The position numbers were made by a program, and so were the translations under genes. From contig NZ_JASERU010000022.1 of NCBI RefSeq assembly GCF_030504985.1, positions 1 to 50,638 on the forward strand: a stretch of DNA of 50,638 bases. Direction: 5' to 3'. How positions within the stretch are numbered: the first letter of the stretch is position 1; the number at the start of each line of letters is the position of its first letter. The notes below the pieces were generated by a model. It saw nothing but the letters and a program-made list of their open reading frames with translations. It searched no databases and was not told where the DNA came from. This stretch comes from Fulvimonas sp. R45. Lineage in GTDB: Bacteria > Pseudomonadota > Gammaproteobacteria > Xanthomonadales > Rhodanobacteraceae. Of the stretch, positions 9,233-19,628 are shown piece after piece.

Positions 9233-10048
9233 ATGCGCAACACGACCCTCAGCAACAAGACCCTCGGCATCGCCCTGTGCGGCGGCGTGCTCGCCCTGGC
9301 CGCGATGACCGGCGCCCATGCCCAGGTGGTGGGCGGCTCGCTCGCCGGCGGCATCGCCGGCAGGATCGGCCCGATCGACCACGCAGGTCCGGGCGTGGGC
9401 GGCCTCATCGCGCCTCGCGTCGATGCCGCCTCGATCACGCAACGTGCGCAGCGCCTGCACCAGCACGCCGCGGCGGCCGTGAGGCAGGCGAAGCAAACCG
9501 CAACGCAGGCCGCGGACCAGGCGGACGGCCATGCCGATGCCAACGGCAGCGCGTCCGCTTCCGGCAGCCTCGACGGTTCCGCCGCGGGCACCGTCGCGGG
9601 CGCTGCCGCCGGCCAGGGACGTTCGGACGTCGAGACGGCCGGACAGGGCATCGGGAACGCGCTGGGCCGCGCGCAGGATGCAGCCGGCAACGCCCGCGCG
9701 GACGCCGACGATGCCGCCCAGGCTGGCATCGGCAGGAGCCGGGAGCTCGCCGCCAGGGGCACGTCCGCGGCCCGCTCGCTGGGCTCGCTGGCTGGCGGCG
9801 CGGCGCAGGGCGCGGCCTCGTCCGCGGCGAACGGCGCAGGCAGCCAGCCCGTCGCCGCCGGCAGCCCGGCAGCCGATGCCTCGGGCTCGGGCAGCGCCGG
9901 CGGCAACGGCAACACCAGCACCGGCTCAGGCGCCGGCGCGGACGGCTCGGCCAACGGCCAGGCCCGTGCCAGCGGCTCGTTCGGCGGCGGCGTCTCCGCT
10001 TCGGCGCAGGCCAACGGCAGTGCGGCTGCGGACACGCGGGGGCATTGA
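9233..10048 (+). CDS. Exported Ala/Gly/Ser-rich low-complexity protein
   Basis: A 271-residue protein with a clear signal peptide (about 1-30, ending AHA). The first 70 mature residues include a GGIAGRIGPIDH-like stretch, followed by an Ala/Gln/Arg helix-prone region (about 66-95). The rest is a long Ala/Gly/Ser/Asp/Asn-rich region with repeated GNA, ADA and GSA units, probably disordered or fibrous. No family recognised. GGAGG lies 7 nt before the ATG. It sits 106 nt after the S8 protease gene on the same strand and ends before a strong hairpin, so a two-gene transcript is likely. Confidence 0.75.
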   Translation: MRNTTLSNKTLGIALCGGVLALAAMTGAHAQVVGGSLAGGIAGRIGPIDHAGPGVGGLIAPRVDAASITQRAQRLHQHAAAAVRQAKQTATQAADQADGHADANGSASASGSLDGSAAGTVAGAAAGQGRSDVETAGQGIGNALGRAQDAAGNARADADDAAQAGIGRSRELAARGTSAARSLGSLAGGAAQGAASSAANGAGSQPVAAGSPAADASGSGSAGGNGNTSTGSGAGADGSANGQARASGSFGGGVSASAQANGSAAADTRGH

Positions 10049-10085
10049 GTCCCCGGGCCGCGCCGCCCCGGCGGGTGGCGTGGAA

Positions 10086-10118
10086 ACGAAGAAGGCCCGC
10101 ATGCGGGGCCTTCTTCGT
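10086..10118. terminator. Strong hairpin between convergent genes
   Basis: Thirteen-base arms (10086-10098 and 10106-10118) around GCATGCG. It lies between the exported low-complexity gene (plus) and purA (minus), whose stops are about 95 nt apart. The arms carry GAA/TTC runs at their base, so it can serve both directions. Confidence 0.75.
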
Positions 10119-10142
10119 CGCGCGTCCCGGCAGCCGGGAGGG

Positions 10143-11697
<1,555 letters not shown>

Positions 11698-11704
11698 GCC
11701 GCGC

Positions 11705-12574
11705 TCAGCGCTTGCCCGGCGCCGGGTTGCCGAAGTAGCGCAGGAACTCCGAGTCCGGCTTGAGGATCAGCACGCCCTTGCCGTCTGCGAAGGCCTTCTT
11801 GTAGGCCTGCAGGCTGCGGTAGAAGGCGAAGAACTCCGGGTCCTGGCCGTAGGCCTGGGCGTAGATCGCCGCGGCCTGGGCGTCGCCTTCGCCGCGCACC
11901 TTGGCGGCGTCGCGCTCGGCGTCGGCGCGGATGATCTGGCCCTGCTTGTCGGCGTCGGCCTGGATCGTCTCAGCCACCTGCTGGCCGGTGGAACGCAGCT
12001 CGTTGGCCAGTTGCAGGCGCTCGGCGCGCATGCGCTTGTAGACCGACTCGCTGACCTCGTCGGGCAGGTCGATGCGCTTGATGCGCACGTCCACCACCGA
12101 GATGCCCAGGTTCTTGCGCGCCACCGCGTCGGTCTGCCTGCGCACGCGCGCGGTGATGTCCTTGCGGCCGCCGCTGACCAGTTCCTGCAGGGTGCGCGCG
12201 TTGAACTCGTAGCGCAGCGCGTCCTTCACGATCGGGGTGAGGCGCTGGATCGCCTGCAGCTCGTTGCCGTTGGTGGCGCGGTAGTAGGTGGCGTTGTCGG
12301 CGATGCGCCACTTCACGTAGAAGTCGACGTTGACGCTCTTCTTCTCGGAGGTGAAGTAGCGCTCCGGCTGCGCGTCCAGGGTGAGGATGCGGTTGTCCAG
12401 CAGCACCACCTGCTGCAGCAGCGGCAGCTTGAAGTGCAGGCCCGGCTGGTCGCCAGTGCGCACGATGCGGCCGAACTGCAGCACCAGCGCGCTCTGCCCC
12501 TCGCTCACCACGTAGGCGCTGTTGAAGCCGAGCAGCACCAGCAGCACGGCGAGGATTCCGGTGGCGATCTTCAT
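11705..12574 (-). CDS. hflC: HflC, SPFH-domain regulator of FtsH
   Basis: A 289-residue membrane protein that forms the HflKC cage around the protease FtsH at the inner membrane. It has one N-terminal membrane helix (about 5-22), then an SPFH/band-7 domain beginning YVVSEGQSALVLQFG, and a long Ala/Glu/Arg coiled coil (about 165-230). The ATG overlaps the hflK stop by 4 nt (ATGA), so translation is coupled and equal subunit supply is expected. Confidence 0.96.
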   Translation of the reverse strand: MKIATGILAVLLVLLGFNSAYVVSEGQSALVLQFGRIVRTGDQPGLHFKLPLLQQVVLLDNRILTLDAQPERYFTSEKKSVNVDFYVKWRIADNATYYRATNGNELQAIQRLTPIVKDALRYEFNARTLQELVSGGRKDITARVRRQTDAVARKNLGISVVDVRIKRIDLPDEVSESVYKRMRAERLQLANELRSTGQQVAETIQADADKQGQIIRADAERDAAKVRGEGDAQAAAIYAQAYGQDPEFFAFYRSLQAYKKAFADGKGVLILKPDSEFLRYFGNPAPGKR

Positions 12575-13767
12575 GGCTGGGTCTCCTTGCCTGCGTCGCC
12601 GCCGTCGTCCGGCGCGCTCGCGGCCGCGGCCGCGGCGCCCTGCGCCTGCGTCGTGCCGCCACCGGCACGCGCCGGCGCCAGGTTGATGATGTTGCGTCCG
12701 CCCGAGCCGTCGATCACCTTGCGGTCGTTCGCCATCACCTGCTCCATCGTCTCCAGCCACAGCCGGCGGCGGGTGACCTCGGGCGCGGCCTTGTACTGCT
12801 GCTCCAGCAGCTCGAAGCGCTGCGCGTCGCCCTGCGCGCGGGCAATGCGCGAGGCCTTGTAGCCGGCGGCCTCGGCCGCGATGCGGGCGGCGTCGCCGCG
12901 CGCCTGCGGGACCACCTTGCTGGCATAGGCGCGGGCCTTGTTCTCGGTGCCCTGCTTGTCCTCGCGCGCGGCGTTGACGTCGTCGAAGGCGTCCTTCACT
13001 TCCTGCGGCGGGGCCACGTTCTGGAAGCTCACGTCGGTGACCTGCAGGCCGATGTCGTAGCCGTCCAGGGTGTGCTGCAGGATGTCGCGGGTCTGCTGCT
13101 GCAGGGTGTCGCGCGACGGGTCGGTCGCCGACGCCACCGCCGAGGCGGCCGCCGCCACCGCGCCGCCCGCGGCGGCGCCGGCTGGCACGCTGGCGGGCGC
13201 CGCGCCATTGGCGGCCCCCGCCTCGGCGACGGCATCGGTGCCGGTGAGGATCTCGTCCATCGTGTGCGCGCCCACCACGGCGCGCACCGCGGCCTCGGCG
13301 GCCTCGCGCAGGGTGTCCTCGGGGTCGCGCGCGGCGAACAGGAACTTGCGCGCGTCCGACACCTGGTACTGCACGTTGAAGTTGACCGAGATGATGTTCT
13401 CGTCGCTGGTCAGCATGCGCACCTGGTCGGTGACCGAGCGCACGCTGGTGGTGGCCACCTTGCCCACCGATTCCAGCGGCTGCGGCAGCTTGAAGTGGAA
13501 GCCCGGGCCCAGCGTGCGGGCGTAGCGGCCGAAGCGCAGCACCACGCCGGACTGGTTGGCGCCGACCACGGTGTAGCTGCTCAGCAGCAGCCACGCCAGC
13601 ACCAGCGCCAGCACGATGGTGAACAGGCCGCCGCGGCCGCCGCCGAACCTGCCCAGGTGCCGGCGCAGGTTCTTCAGCGCGGCATCCAGCCCCGGCTTGC
13701 CGCCGGAGGGCCGGTTGGACTTGTTCCACGGATCGCGCTGCCCGTTGCCGGGTTCGTTCCAGGCCAT
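12571..13767 (-). CDS. hflK: HflK, SPFH-domain regulator of FtsH
   Basis: A 398-residue partner of HflC. It has a Gly/Asn/Pro-rich cytoplasmic N-terminus with the HflK signature MAWNEPGNG, one membrane helix (about 48-69), the SPFH domain from residue 70, and a coiled coil. AAGGAGA precedes the ATG. Residues about 181-216 form an Ala/Gly/Pro-rich insertion between the sheet part and the coiled-coil part of the SPFH region. The reference E. coli protein lacks such a segment to my knowledge. The C-terminus is also Ala/Asp-rich. Confidence 0.96.
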   Translation of the reverse strand: MAWNEPGNGQRDPWNKSNRPSGGKPGLDAALKNLRRHLGRFGGGRGGLFTIVLALVLAWLLLSSYTVVGANQSGVVLRFGRYARTLGPGFHFKLPQPLESVGKVATTSVRSVTDQVRMLTSDENIISVNFNVQYQVSDARKFLFAARDPEDTLREAAEAAVRAVVGAHTMDEILTGTDAVAEAGAANGAAPASVPAGAAAGGAVAAAASAVASATDPSRDTLQQQTRDILQHTLDGYDIGLQVTDVSFQNVAPPQEVKDAFDDVNAAREDKQGTENKARAYASKVVPQARGDAARIAAEAAGYKASRIARAQGDAQRFELLEQQYKAAPEVTRRRLWLETMEQVMANDRKVIDGSGGRNIINLAPARAGGGTTQAQGAAAAAASAPDDGGDAGKETQP

Positions 13768-13945
13768 GTCAGTCTCCTTGGGGCCGCTGGGAGGCCGGCT
13801 GCGAAGGCCGGAAAACGCTGTGGACGGGATGGGGCATGATGGCGACGGGTGACGGGACGGGTACGCGCCCGCTCGGAGTCGCGCACAAACGCCCGTCATT
13901 CTACCAGAGGCGCCCCTGCGGATGCCGCGTCCAGCCCGCCGGGAG

Positions 13946-15310
13946 TCAGCCCGCCAGCAGCTCGCGCAGCAGGATCGCATCGTCGCCGCCGCCAGCCAGG
14001 GGGGCGATCACGCTGCGCGGGGCGTCGATGCGCAGGCGCCAGCCGTCCTCGTCCACGGCCTCGTCGGCGATCGCGCCGGCGGCCTTGAGCCGTGCGTGCA
14101 GGCGCCCGGCACTCAGCGGCAGGTGCAGGTCCGAGCGCACGCGCTCGCCGCCCAGCAGTTCGCCCAGCGCCTGGCGCAGCAGGTCCAGCCCTGCCCCGGT
14201 GGCGGCGGACAGCCACACCGTGTGCGGGCGCCCCTCGCCGTCGCGGTCGATGCGCGGCTGCATGACTCGTCCTTCGCCCACGCCGCCCAAAACCGCGCTT
14301 TCCTGAAGAGTGGGGCCTTGGATGTCTTCGCCGGCATGGATGGCATCGATCTTGTTCATCACCCGCAGCTGCGGCAGGTCGCCGGCGCCGATCTCCTCCA
14401 GCACCTGGTCCACCACCCGGGCCAGCCGTTCGCGTTCCTCGTCGGCGGCGTCGCAGACGTGCAGCAGCAGGTCGGCGTCGCGCGCCTCGGCCAGGGTGCC
14501 GCGGAAGGCGGCGACCAGGTCGTGCGGCAGGTCGCGCACGAAGCCCACGGTGTCCGCCAGCACGGCCGGGCCGCAGGCCAGGTCTCCGATGCGGCGCACG
14601 GTGGGGTCCAGCGTGGCGAACAGCTGGTCGGCGGCATAGACGGCGCCGGCCGTCAGCGCGTTGAACAAGGTGGACTTGCCGGCGTTGGTGTAACCCACCA
14701 GCGCCACCCGCGGCACCGTGTTGCGCAGGCGCGCGCGGCGCTGCTGCCCACGCTGGGTCTGCACCTTCTCCAGCCGCCGGGTGAGCTGCTTCACCCGTTC
14801 GGCCAGCAGGCGGCGGTCGGTTTCCAGCTGGGTCTCGCCAGGGCCGCGGTTGCCGATGGCGCCGCCGCGCTGGGTGTCGAGGTGGCTCCAGCCGCGCACC
14901 AGCCGGGTGGCCAGGTGCTTGAGCTGGGCCAGCTCCACTTCCAGCTTGCCTTCGTGCGAGCGGGCGCGCAGGGCGAAGATGTCCAGGATCAGTCCCGCAC
15001 GGTCGACCACGCGCATGCCCAGGTGCTTTTCCAGGTTGCGCTCCTGCACCGGACTCAGCAGATGGTCGACCAGCACCAGGTCGGCACCCAGCGCACGCGC
15101 CATCTCCGCCACTTCGTCGGCCTTGCCGGTGCCGATGTAGTAGCGGGGGTTGGGCGTGTCGATACGGGCGGCGAGGCTGCCCAGCACGTCGGCGCCGGCG
15201 GACTTCGCCAGCTCGGTGAATTCGGCGGCGCGGCGCGCGGCGTCGCCTTCGCCGCGTGCGTGCGGCAGGACGAGGACGGCGCGGTCGCCTTTCTTTTGTC
15301 TGTCGAACAG
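13946..15310 (-). CDS. hflX: Ribosome-splitting GTPase HflX (apparent CTG start)
   Basis: A 454-residue GTPase that splits or rescues stalled ribosomes. The N-terminal HflX domain contains IGTGKADEVAE and LSPVQERNLE, then the coiled linker with RGPGETQLETDRRLL. The G domain has GYTNAGKST (G1), DPT (G2), DTVGFV (G3) and NKID (G4). The family N-terminus MFDR aligns with codons CTG-TTC-GAC-AGA at 15310. Between this and the hfq stop no ATG, GTG or TTG exists in frame, and GAGGT lies 9 nt upstream of the CTG. The next conventional start, GTG 15187, would drop 41 conserved-looking residues. It is 33 nt downstream of hfq. Confidence 0.93.
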   Translation of the reverse strand: MFDRQKKGDRAVLVLPHARGEGDAARRAAEFTELAKSAGADVLGSLAARIDTPNPRYYIGTGKADEVAEMARALGADLVLVDHLLSPVQERNLEKHLGMRVVDRAGLILDIFALRARSHEGKLEVELAQLKHLATRLVRGWSHLDTQRGGAIGNRGPGETQLETDRRLLAERVKQLTRRLEKVQTQRGQQRRARLRNTVPRVALVGYTNAGKSTLFNALTAGAVYAADQLFATLDPTVRRIGDLACGPAVLADTVGFVRDLPHDLVAAFRGTLAEARDADLLLHVCDAADEERERLARVVDQVLEEIGAGDLPQLRVMNKIDAIHAGEDIQGPTLQESAVLGGVGEGRVMQPRIDRDGEGRPHTVWLSAATGAGLDLLRQALGELLGGERVRSDLHLPLSAGRLHARLKAAGAIADEAVDEDGWRLRIDAPRSVIAPLAGGGDDAILLRELLAG

Positions 15311-15343
15311 GGTGGATCTACCTCGGTGATGCGTGCGGCGGCG

Positions 15344-15622
15344 TCAGGCCCCGGCGGAGGCCGGGGCGGGCTGGCCCTCGCTGGCGCCGTCGTGGCCCTC
15401 GTGGCCGTTGCCCATGCGCACGTTGCGGCTGGGCACCACGGTGGAGATGGCGTGCTTGTACACCATCTGGCTCACCTGGTTGCGCAGCAGCACCACGAAC
15501 TGGTCGAACGATTCGACCGTGCCCTGCAGCTTGATGCCGTTGACCAGATAGATGGCGACCGGTACCCGCTCGCGGCGCAGCGCGTTGAGAAACGGATCTT
15601 GCAATGACTGCCCTTTGGACAT
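15344..15622 (-). CDS. hfq: RNA chaperone Hfq
   Basis: A 92-residue Sm-like protein that pairs small RNAs with mRNAs. Sm1 includes [28 protein letters not shown], and Sm2 has the diagnostic VYKHAISTV. Residues about 70-92 are a short acidic, Gly/Ala-rich tail. GGGGAG precedes the ATG. It lies between miaA and hflX as in most gammaproteobacteria, with a 268-nt leader that probably holds its own promoter. Confidence 0.98.
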   Translation of the reverse strand: MSKGQSLQDPFLNALRRERVPVAIYLVNGIKLQGTVESFDQFVVLLRNQVSQMVYKHAISTVVPSRNVRMGNGHEGHDGASEGQPAPASAGA

Positions 15623-15693
15623 TGTTGTTCTCCCCTGCGGCGGACGGGGCCGGAGAAAAGACGCACAGCGTCCCGGCCCAAGCTTTCTGGGGA

Positions 15694-15723
15694 ATGTTAA
15701 CCGCTTTTAAATCGAGCGTGTAA
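15694..15723 (-). promoter_or_regulatory. Candidate sigma70 promoter of hfq-hflX
   Basis: In an AT-richer island upstream of hfq, the minus strand reads TTACAC (15723-15718), 18 nt, then TAACAT (15699-15694). The -10 would be about 72 nt before the hfq ATG. Both hexamers deviate from consensus, so this is a guess from composition and position. Confidence 0.3.
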
Positions 15724-15832
15724 GAAACCCATTATGCGCTGGCGCACAGAACCGTCCGATGGCGGCGAGATTGCGCCGCCGCGGGTGAGCGCGGCGTGTG
15801 CGTGGCGTCCCGGGAGCCGCTCCTTCCCTCTC

Positions 15833-15890
15833 CCTTGGTCTGCGCGCAAACAGTTCCCGGCGCGGACCACGGGGGACTTTGAACAGGCTC
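15833..15890. repeat. GAGCCTGTTCAAG-family repeat, copy 1
   Basis: A 58-bp stretch ending in TTGAACAGGCTC, directly abutting the stop codon of miaA (15891-15893). It is nearly identical, in the opposite orientation, to 19629-19687. The shared core includes GCGCGCAAACAGTTCCCGG. It is too short to code and is best described as a dispersed extragenic repeat. Confidence 0.8.
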
Positions 15891-16841
15891 TCAGGAGGCC
15901 GGTCCGAGGAACAGCGCCAGCGCGTCCTCCGCGCGCCGCTGCAGGTCCGGCGCATCCGGATCCAGCGCCCGGGCGTCCGGCTCCGCGCGCAGCCAGGTGA
16001 GCTGGCGCTTGGCCAGCTGCCGCGTGGCGAAGATGCCGCGCTCGCGCAGTTCCGCGAGGCCGTAGCGCCCGTCCAGGTGCTCCCAGGCCTGGCGGTAGCC
16101 GACCGCACGCATCGCGGGCAGGTCCGGGTGCAGGTCGCCGCGCCCGCGCAACGCCGCCACTTCGTCCAGCAACCCGCCGGCGAGCATGGCGTCGAAGCGG
16201 CTGGCGATGCGTGCGTGCAGCACCGTCCGGTCGCCGGGCAGCAGGGCCAGTTTCAGCACGCGCCACGGGAAAGTCACTGCGCCGTCGCCACGCTGCTGTT
16301 CGCTAAGCGGACGGCCGGTCAGCTCGATCACCTCCAGCGCGCGCTGCAGCCGCTGCCGGTCGCCGGGGCGGATGCGGCACGCGGCGGCCGGGTCGAGCGC
16401 CGCCAGCCGGCGATGCATGGCGTCCCAGCCGGCCTCGGCCGCCTGCGCGGCCAGCCGCGCACGCACGTCCGGATCGGCCTGAGGCAGGCTGGACAGCCCG
16501 CGCTGCAGCGCGCGGAAATACAGCCCGGTGCCGCCCACCAGCAGCGGCACCCGGCCCGCCTCGCCGATGCGACGCATGGCGGCCGTCGCATCGTCGCGGA
16601 AATCCGCCGCCGAATACGCTTCCGCCGGATCGCGGATGTCCACCAGCGCGTGCGGATGACGCGCCAGCGTGGCGGCGTCCGGCTTGGCCGTGCCCACGTC
16701 CATGCCGCGGTAGACCAGCGCCGAATCCACGCTCACCAGGTCCAGCGGGAAGCGCTGGCGCAACGCGCAGGCCAGCGCGGTCTTGCCGGAGGCGGTGGGA
16801 CCCATCAGGAAGATGGCGGGCGGACGTCGATCGACAGGCAT
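15891..16841 (-). CDS. miaA: tRNA dimethylallyltransferase
   Basis: A 316-residue enzyme adding dimethylallyl to the N6 of A37 in tRNAs reading UNN codons. The P-loop GPTASGKT lies near residue 14, and the [16 protein letters not shown] (substrate) and [10 protein letters not shown] motifs follow. The C-terminal [14 protein letters not shown] is typical. I chose ATG 16841 ([14 protein letters not shown]). The 20 extra upstream codons, including a hydrophobic-poor RLTWSGSCG stretch, do not resemble the family. It starts the miaA-hfq-hflX series. The stop codon touches a dispersed repeat. Confidence 0.97.
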   Translation of the reverse strand: MPVDRRPPAIFLMGPTASGKTALACALRQRFPLDLVSVDSALVYRGMDVGTAKPDAATLARHPHALVDIRDPAEAYSAADFRDDATAAMRRIGEAGRVPLLVGGTGLYFRALQRGLSSLPQADPDVRARLAAQAAEAGWDAMHRRLAALDPAAACRIRPGDRQRLQRALEVIELTGRPLSEQQRGDGAVTFPWRVLKLALLPGDRTVLHARIASRFDAMLAGGLLDEVAALRGRGDLHPDLPAMRAVGYRQAWEHLDGRYGLAELRERGIFATRQLAKRQLTWLRAEPDARALDPDAPDLQRRAEDALALFLGPAS

Positions 16842-17068
16842 CGCGGCATTGTAGCGGCCACAACTGCCGCTCCACGTCAGCCGCGCACCCGCCACGATCA
16901 TGCGCGATTCGCCTGCCGCCCGCCTCGCCCGCTACTTCAGGCATGGGCAAAAGCCCCTGAGAGCGATGGAGCTCACAGTTTCACGCCATGCACCGCAACA
17001 TCCGCGCACGCGGTGCGAGTCTTGCTTGATGCTGCATGTCGCCGAGCGGCACACAGGGGGATTTCGCC

Positions 17069-17182
17069 GTGAGCACGCCCATCTGGGACAAGAACAACCA
17101 TACCTTCTGGTTCGCGGTCTGCATCGCGATCAGCGTCGCGTTCGCCCTCGGTTACCACCTTCCGGCATTGCCCTCGGGCTGA
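17069..17182 (+). CDS. Candidate 37-residue membrane microprotein
   Basis: GTG-started frame with a purine-rich GGGGGA 7 nt upstream. The product begins MSTPIWDKNNHTFWF, then has a single hydrophobic helix (about residues 13-28, FWFAVCIAISVAFALG) and a short polar tail ending LPSG. The charged/aromatic head and one helix are the hallmarks of bacterial microproteins, and its codon use is like the neighbours. It ends 81 nt before tdh. No family recognised. Confidence 0.45.
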   Translation: MSTPIWDKNNHTFWFAVCIAISVAFALGYHLPALPSG

Positions 17183-17209
17183 AACATCCAGACCGTCCCC
17201 GCGGCGATC

Positions 17210-17215
17210 TATAAT
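17210..17215 (+). promoter_or_regulatory. -10 hexamer of tdh
   Basis: A perfect TATAAT in otherwise GC-rich DNA, 49 nt before the chosen tdh start. No convincing -35 at the usual spacing. Confidence 0.5.
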
Positions 17216-17263
17216 CGGCGTTTCCCCGCCCGCCACGCGGGCCAGCCGAAATTGGATCCCCCC

Positions 17264-18298
17264 ATGCCGCAGACGATGAAGGCCCTGGTCAAGCGCAAGC
17301 CCGAGCAGGGCATCTGGATGGAAGAGGTACCGGTGCCCGAGGTCGGCCCCAACGAGGTGCTGATCAAGCTGGAGAAGACCGCGATCTGCGGCACCGACCT
17401 GCACATCTACAAGTGGGACGAATGGTCCCAGCGCGTCATCAAGCCCGGCCTCGTCATCGGCCACGAGTTCGTCGGCCGCATCGTGGAGATCGGCCCGGGC
17501 GTCACCGGCTACAAGGTCGGCGACCGCGTCTCGGCGGAAGGCCACATCGTCTGCGGCCACTGCCGCAACTGCCGCGCCGGCCGCCAGCACCTGTGCCCGA
17601 ACACCGTGGGCATCGGCGTGAACCGCAACGGCGCGTTCGCCGAATACATGACCATGCCGGCCTCGAACCTGTGGCCGATCCCCGACCAGATTCCCTCCGA
17701 GCTGGCCGCGTTCTTCGACCCCTACGGCAATGCCGCGCACTGCGCGCTGGAGTTCGACCTGATCGGCGAGGACGTGCTGATCACCGGCGCCGGCCCGATC
17801 GGCATCATCGCCGCCGGCATCGCCAAGCACGTCGGCGCGCGCAACGTGGTGGTCACCGACGTCAACGACTACCGCCTGAAGCTGGCCGCCGACATGGGCG
17901 CCACCCGCGTGGTAAACGTCGCCAATGCCTCGCTCAAGGAGACGATGAAGGACCTGCACATGGAAGGCTTCGACGTGGGCCTGGAGATGAGCGGCAACCC
18001 GCGCGCCTTCAACGACATGCTCGACTGCATGTACCACGGCGGCAAGATCGCCCTGCTCGGCATCCAGCCCAAGGGCGCCGGCATCGACTGGGACAAGGTG
18101 ATCTTCAAGGGCCTCACCCTGCAGGGCATCTACGGCCGGCGGATGTACGAGACCTGGTACAAGATGACCCAGATGGTGCTCACCGGCTTCCCGCTGCAGA
18201 AGGTGCTCACCCACCAGATCCACATCGACGACTTCCAGAAGGGCTTCGACCTGATGGACGCCGGCCAGTGCGGCAAGGTCGTCTGCAGCTGGAACTGA
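17264..18298 (+). CDS. tdh: L-threonine 3-dehydrogenase
   Basis: A 344-residue zinc-dependent medium-chain dehydrogenase that oxidises threonine to 2-amino-3-ketobutyrate with NAD. The catalytic zinc region has [14 protein letters not shown] (Cys42) and GHEFVG. The structural zinc site is the four-cysteine cluster [16 protein letters not shown]. The Rossmann motif is GAGPIG. Threonine-specific features include GMQP-like GIQPKG and [13 protein letters not shown] 17264 gives [11 protein letters not shown] 17276 (MKAL) is an alternative matching the E. coli start. kbl follows after 113 nt, and the two enzymes convert threonine to glycine and acetyl-CoA. Confidence 0.97.
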   Translation: MPQTMKALVKRKPEQGIWMEEVPVPEVGPNEVLIKLEKTAICGTDLHIYKWDEWSQRVIKPGLVIGHEFVGRIVEIGPGVTGYKVGDRVSAEGHIVCGHCRNCRAGRQHLCPNTVGIGVNRNGAFAEYMTMPASNLWPIPDQIPSELAAFFDPYGNAAHCALEFDLIGEDVLITGAGPIGIIAAGIAKHVGARNVVVTDVNDYRLKLAADMGATRVVNVANASLKETMKDLHMEGFDVGLEMSGNPRAFNDMLDCMYHGGKIALLGIQPKGAGIDWDKVIFKGLTLQGIYGRRMYETWYKMTQMVLTGFPLQKVLTHQIHIDDFQKGFDLMDAGQCGKVVCSWN

Positions 18299-18411
18299 AC
18301 GCCGCCGCCTGCGGCCAGAGATGAACGACGTCCCGCTCCCGCCCCGCCACGGTGGGGGCGATGGCCCGCGAAGCGTGCCGACGTCCGCCCCACGCCTATC
18401 GGAGAACCCCA

Positions 18412-19611
18412 GTGACCTACCCCGCCCAGGAACGCTACGCCGCCGAACTGGCATCCATCCGCGAACAGGGCCTGTTCAAGGCCGAGCGCGTGATCGTCTC
18501 GCCGCAGTCCGCCGAGATCGAGCTGGAAGGCGGCCGCAAGGTGCTGAACTTCTGCGCCAACAACTACCTGGGCCTGGCCGACCACCCGGACGTGATCAAG
18601 GCGGCCAAGGAGGCGCTGGACACCCACGGCTTCGGCATGGCCAGCGTACGCTTCATCTGCGGCACGCAGGACCTGCACAAGCAACTGGAAAGGAAGATCG
18701 CCGACTTCTTCGGCACCGAGGACACCATCCTCTACGCCGCCTGCTTCGACGCCAACGGCGGCCTGTTCGAGCCGCTGCTGGGCGAGCAGGACGCAGTGAT
18801 CTCCGACGCGCTCAACCACGCCTCGATCATCGACGGCATCCGCCTGTGCAAGGCCAGGCGCTACCGCTACGCCAACAGCGACATGGCCGACCTGGAGAAG
18901 CAGCTGCAGGCGGCCGACGCGGCCGGCGCTCGCACCAAGCTGATCTCCACCGATGGCGCGTTCTCAATGGACGGCTTCATTGCGAAGCTCGACCAGATCA
19001 CGGCGCTGGCCGCGAAGTACGATGCCCTGGTGCACATCGACGAATGCCACTGCACCGGCTTCCTCGGCGCGACCGGTCGCGGCTCGGCCGAGGTCAACGG
19101 CGTGATGGACAGGATCGACATTTTCACCGGCACGCTGGGCAAGGCGCTGGGCGGCGCGCTGGGCGGCTTCACCACCGGCCGCGCGGAGATCGTCGAGATG
19201 CTGCGCCAGCGCTCGCGCCCATACCTGTTCTCCAATTCGCTGCCGCCGCACGTAGTGGCCGCCGCGATCAAGGTGTTCGACATGCTGGAAGCGGCCGGCG
19301 ACCTGCGCGCGAAGGTGCAGGAAAACACTCGCTACTTCCGTGAACGGATGACCGCAGCCGGCTTCGACATCAAGCCCGGTGTGCACCCGATCGTGCCGGT
19401 GATGATCTACGACGCGCCGAAGGCGCAGGCGATGGCGTCCGCCCTGCTCGACGAAGGCATCTACGTCACCGGTTTCTTCTACCCGGTGGTGCCGCAGGGC
19501 CAGGCGCGCATCCGCACCCAGATGAGCGCGGCGCACACCCGCGAACACCTGGATCGCGCCATCGCCGCCTTCACCAAAGTGGGCCGGCAACTCGGCGTGA
19601 TCGGCGACTGA
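18412..19611 (+). CDS. kbl: Glycine C-acetyltransferase (2-amino-3-ketobutyrate CoA ligase)
   Basis: A 399-residue PLP enzyme of the alpha-oxoamine synthase family. It cleaves 2-amino-3-ketobutyrate with CoA to glycine and acetyl-CoA. Recognisable are [14 protein letters not shown], the histidine-rich [12 protein letters not shown], and the PLP lysine in [10 protein letters not shown]. Start is GTG 18412 with GGAG about 8 nt upstream; the open frame before it has no family similarity. It follows tdh on the same strand. A dispersed-repeat element starts 17 nt after its stop. Confidence 0.97.
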   Translation: MTYPAQERYAAELASIREQGLFKAERVIVSPQSAEIELEGGRKVLNFCANNYLGLADHPDVIKAAKEALDTHGFGMASVRFICGTQDLHKQLERKIADFFGTEDTILYAACFDANGGLFEPLLGEQDAVISDALNHASIIDGIRLCKARRYRYANSDMADLEKQLQAADAAGARTKLISTDGAFSMDGFIAKLDQITALAAKYDALVHIDECHCTGFLGATGRGSAEVNGVMDRIDIFTGTLGKALGGALGGFTTGRAEIVEMLRQRSRPYLFSNSLPPHVVAAAIKVFDMLEAAGDLRAKVQENTRYFRERMTAAGFDIKPGVHPIVPVMIYDAPKAQAMASALLDEGIYVTGFFYPVVPQGQARIRTQMSAAHTREHLDRAIAAFTKVGRQLGVIGD

Positions 19612-19628
19612 GCCCGGCCGGCGGCTCA

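Larger units (their letters stand above)
16842..17263. other. Intergenic region between divergent miaA and tdh
   Basis: A 422-nt gap. It holds one credible short reading frame (17069-17182, listed separately) and a TATAAT hexamer at 17210-17215 that is the likely -10 of tdh. No good -35 is seen at 16-18 nt. Nothing else is recognisable in 16842-17068, although inverted GCGCACGCGGTGCG-like sequence near 17005-17020 could fold. Confidence 0.5.

Noticed and set aside
16900-17060. Riboswitch upstream of the microprotein/tdh
   Set aside because: Short GC-rich inverted repeats occur, but none of the conserved loops of glycine, TPP or SAM riboswitches could be found.
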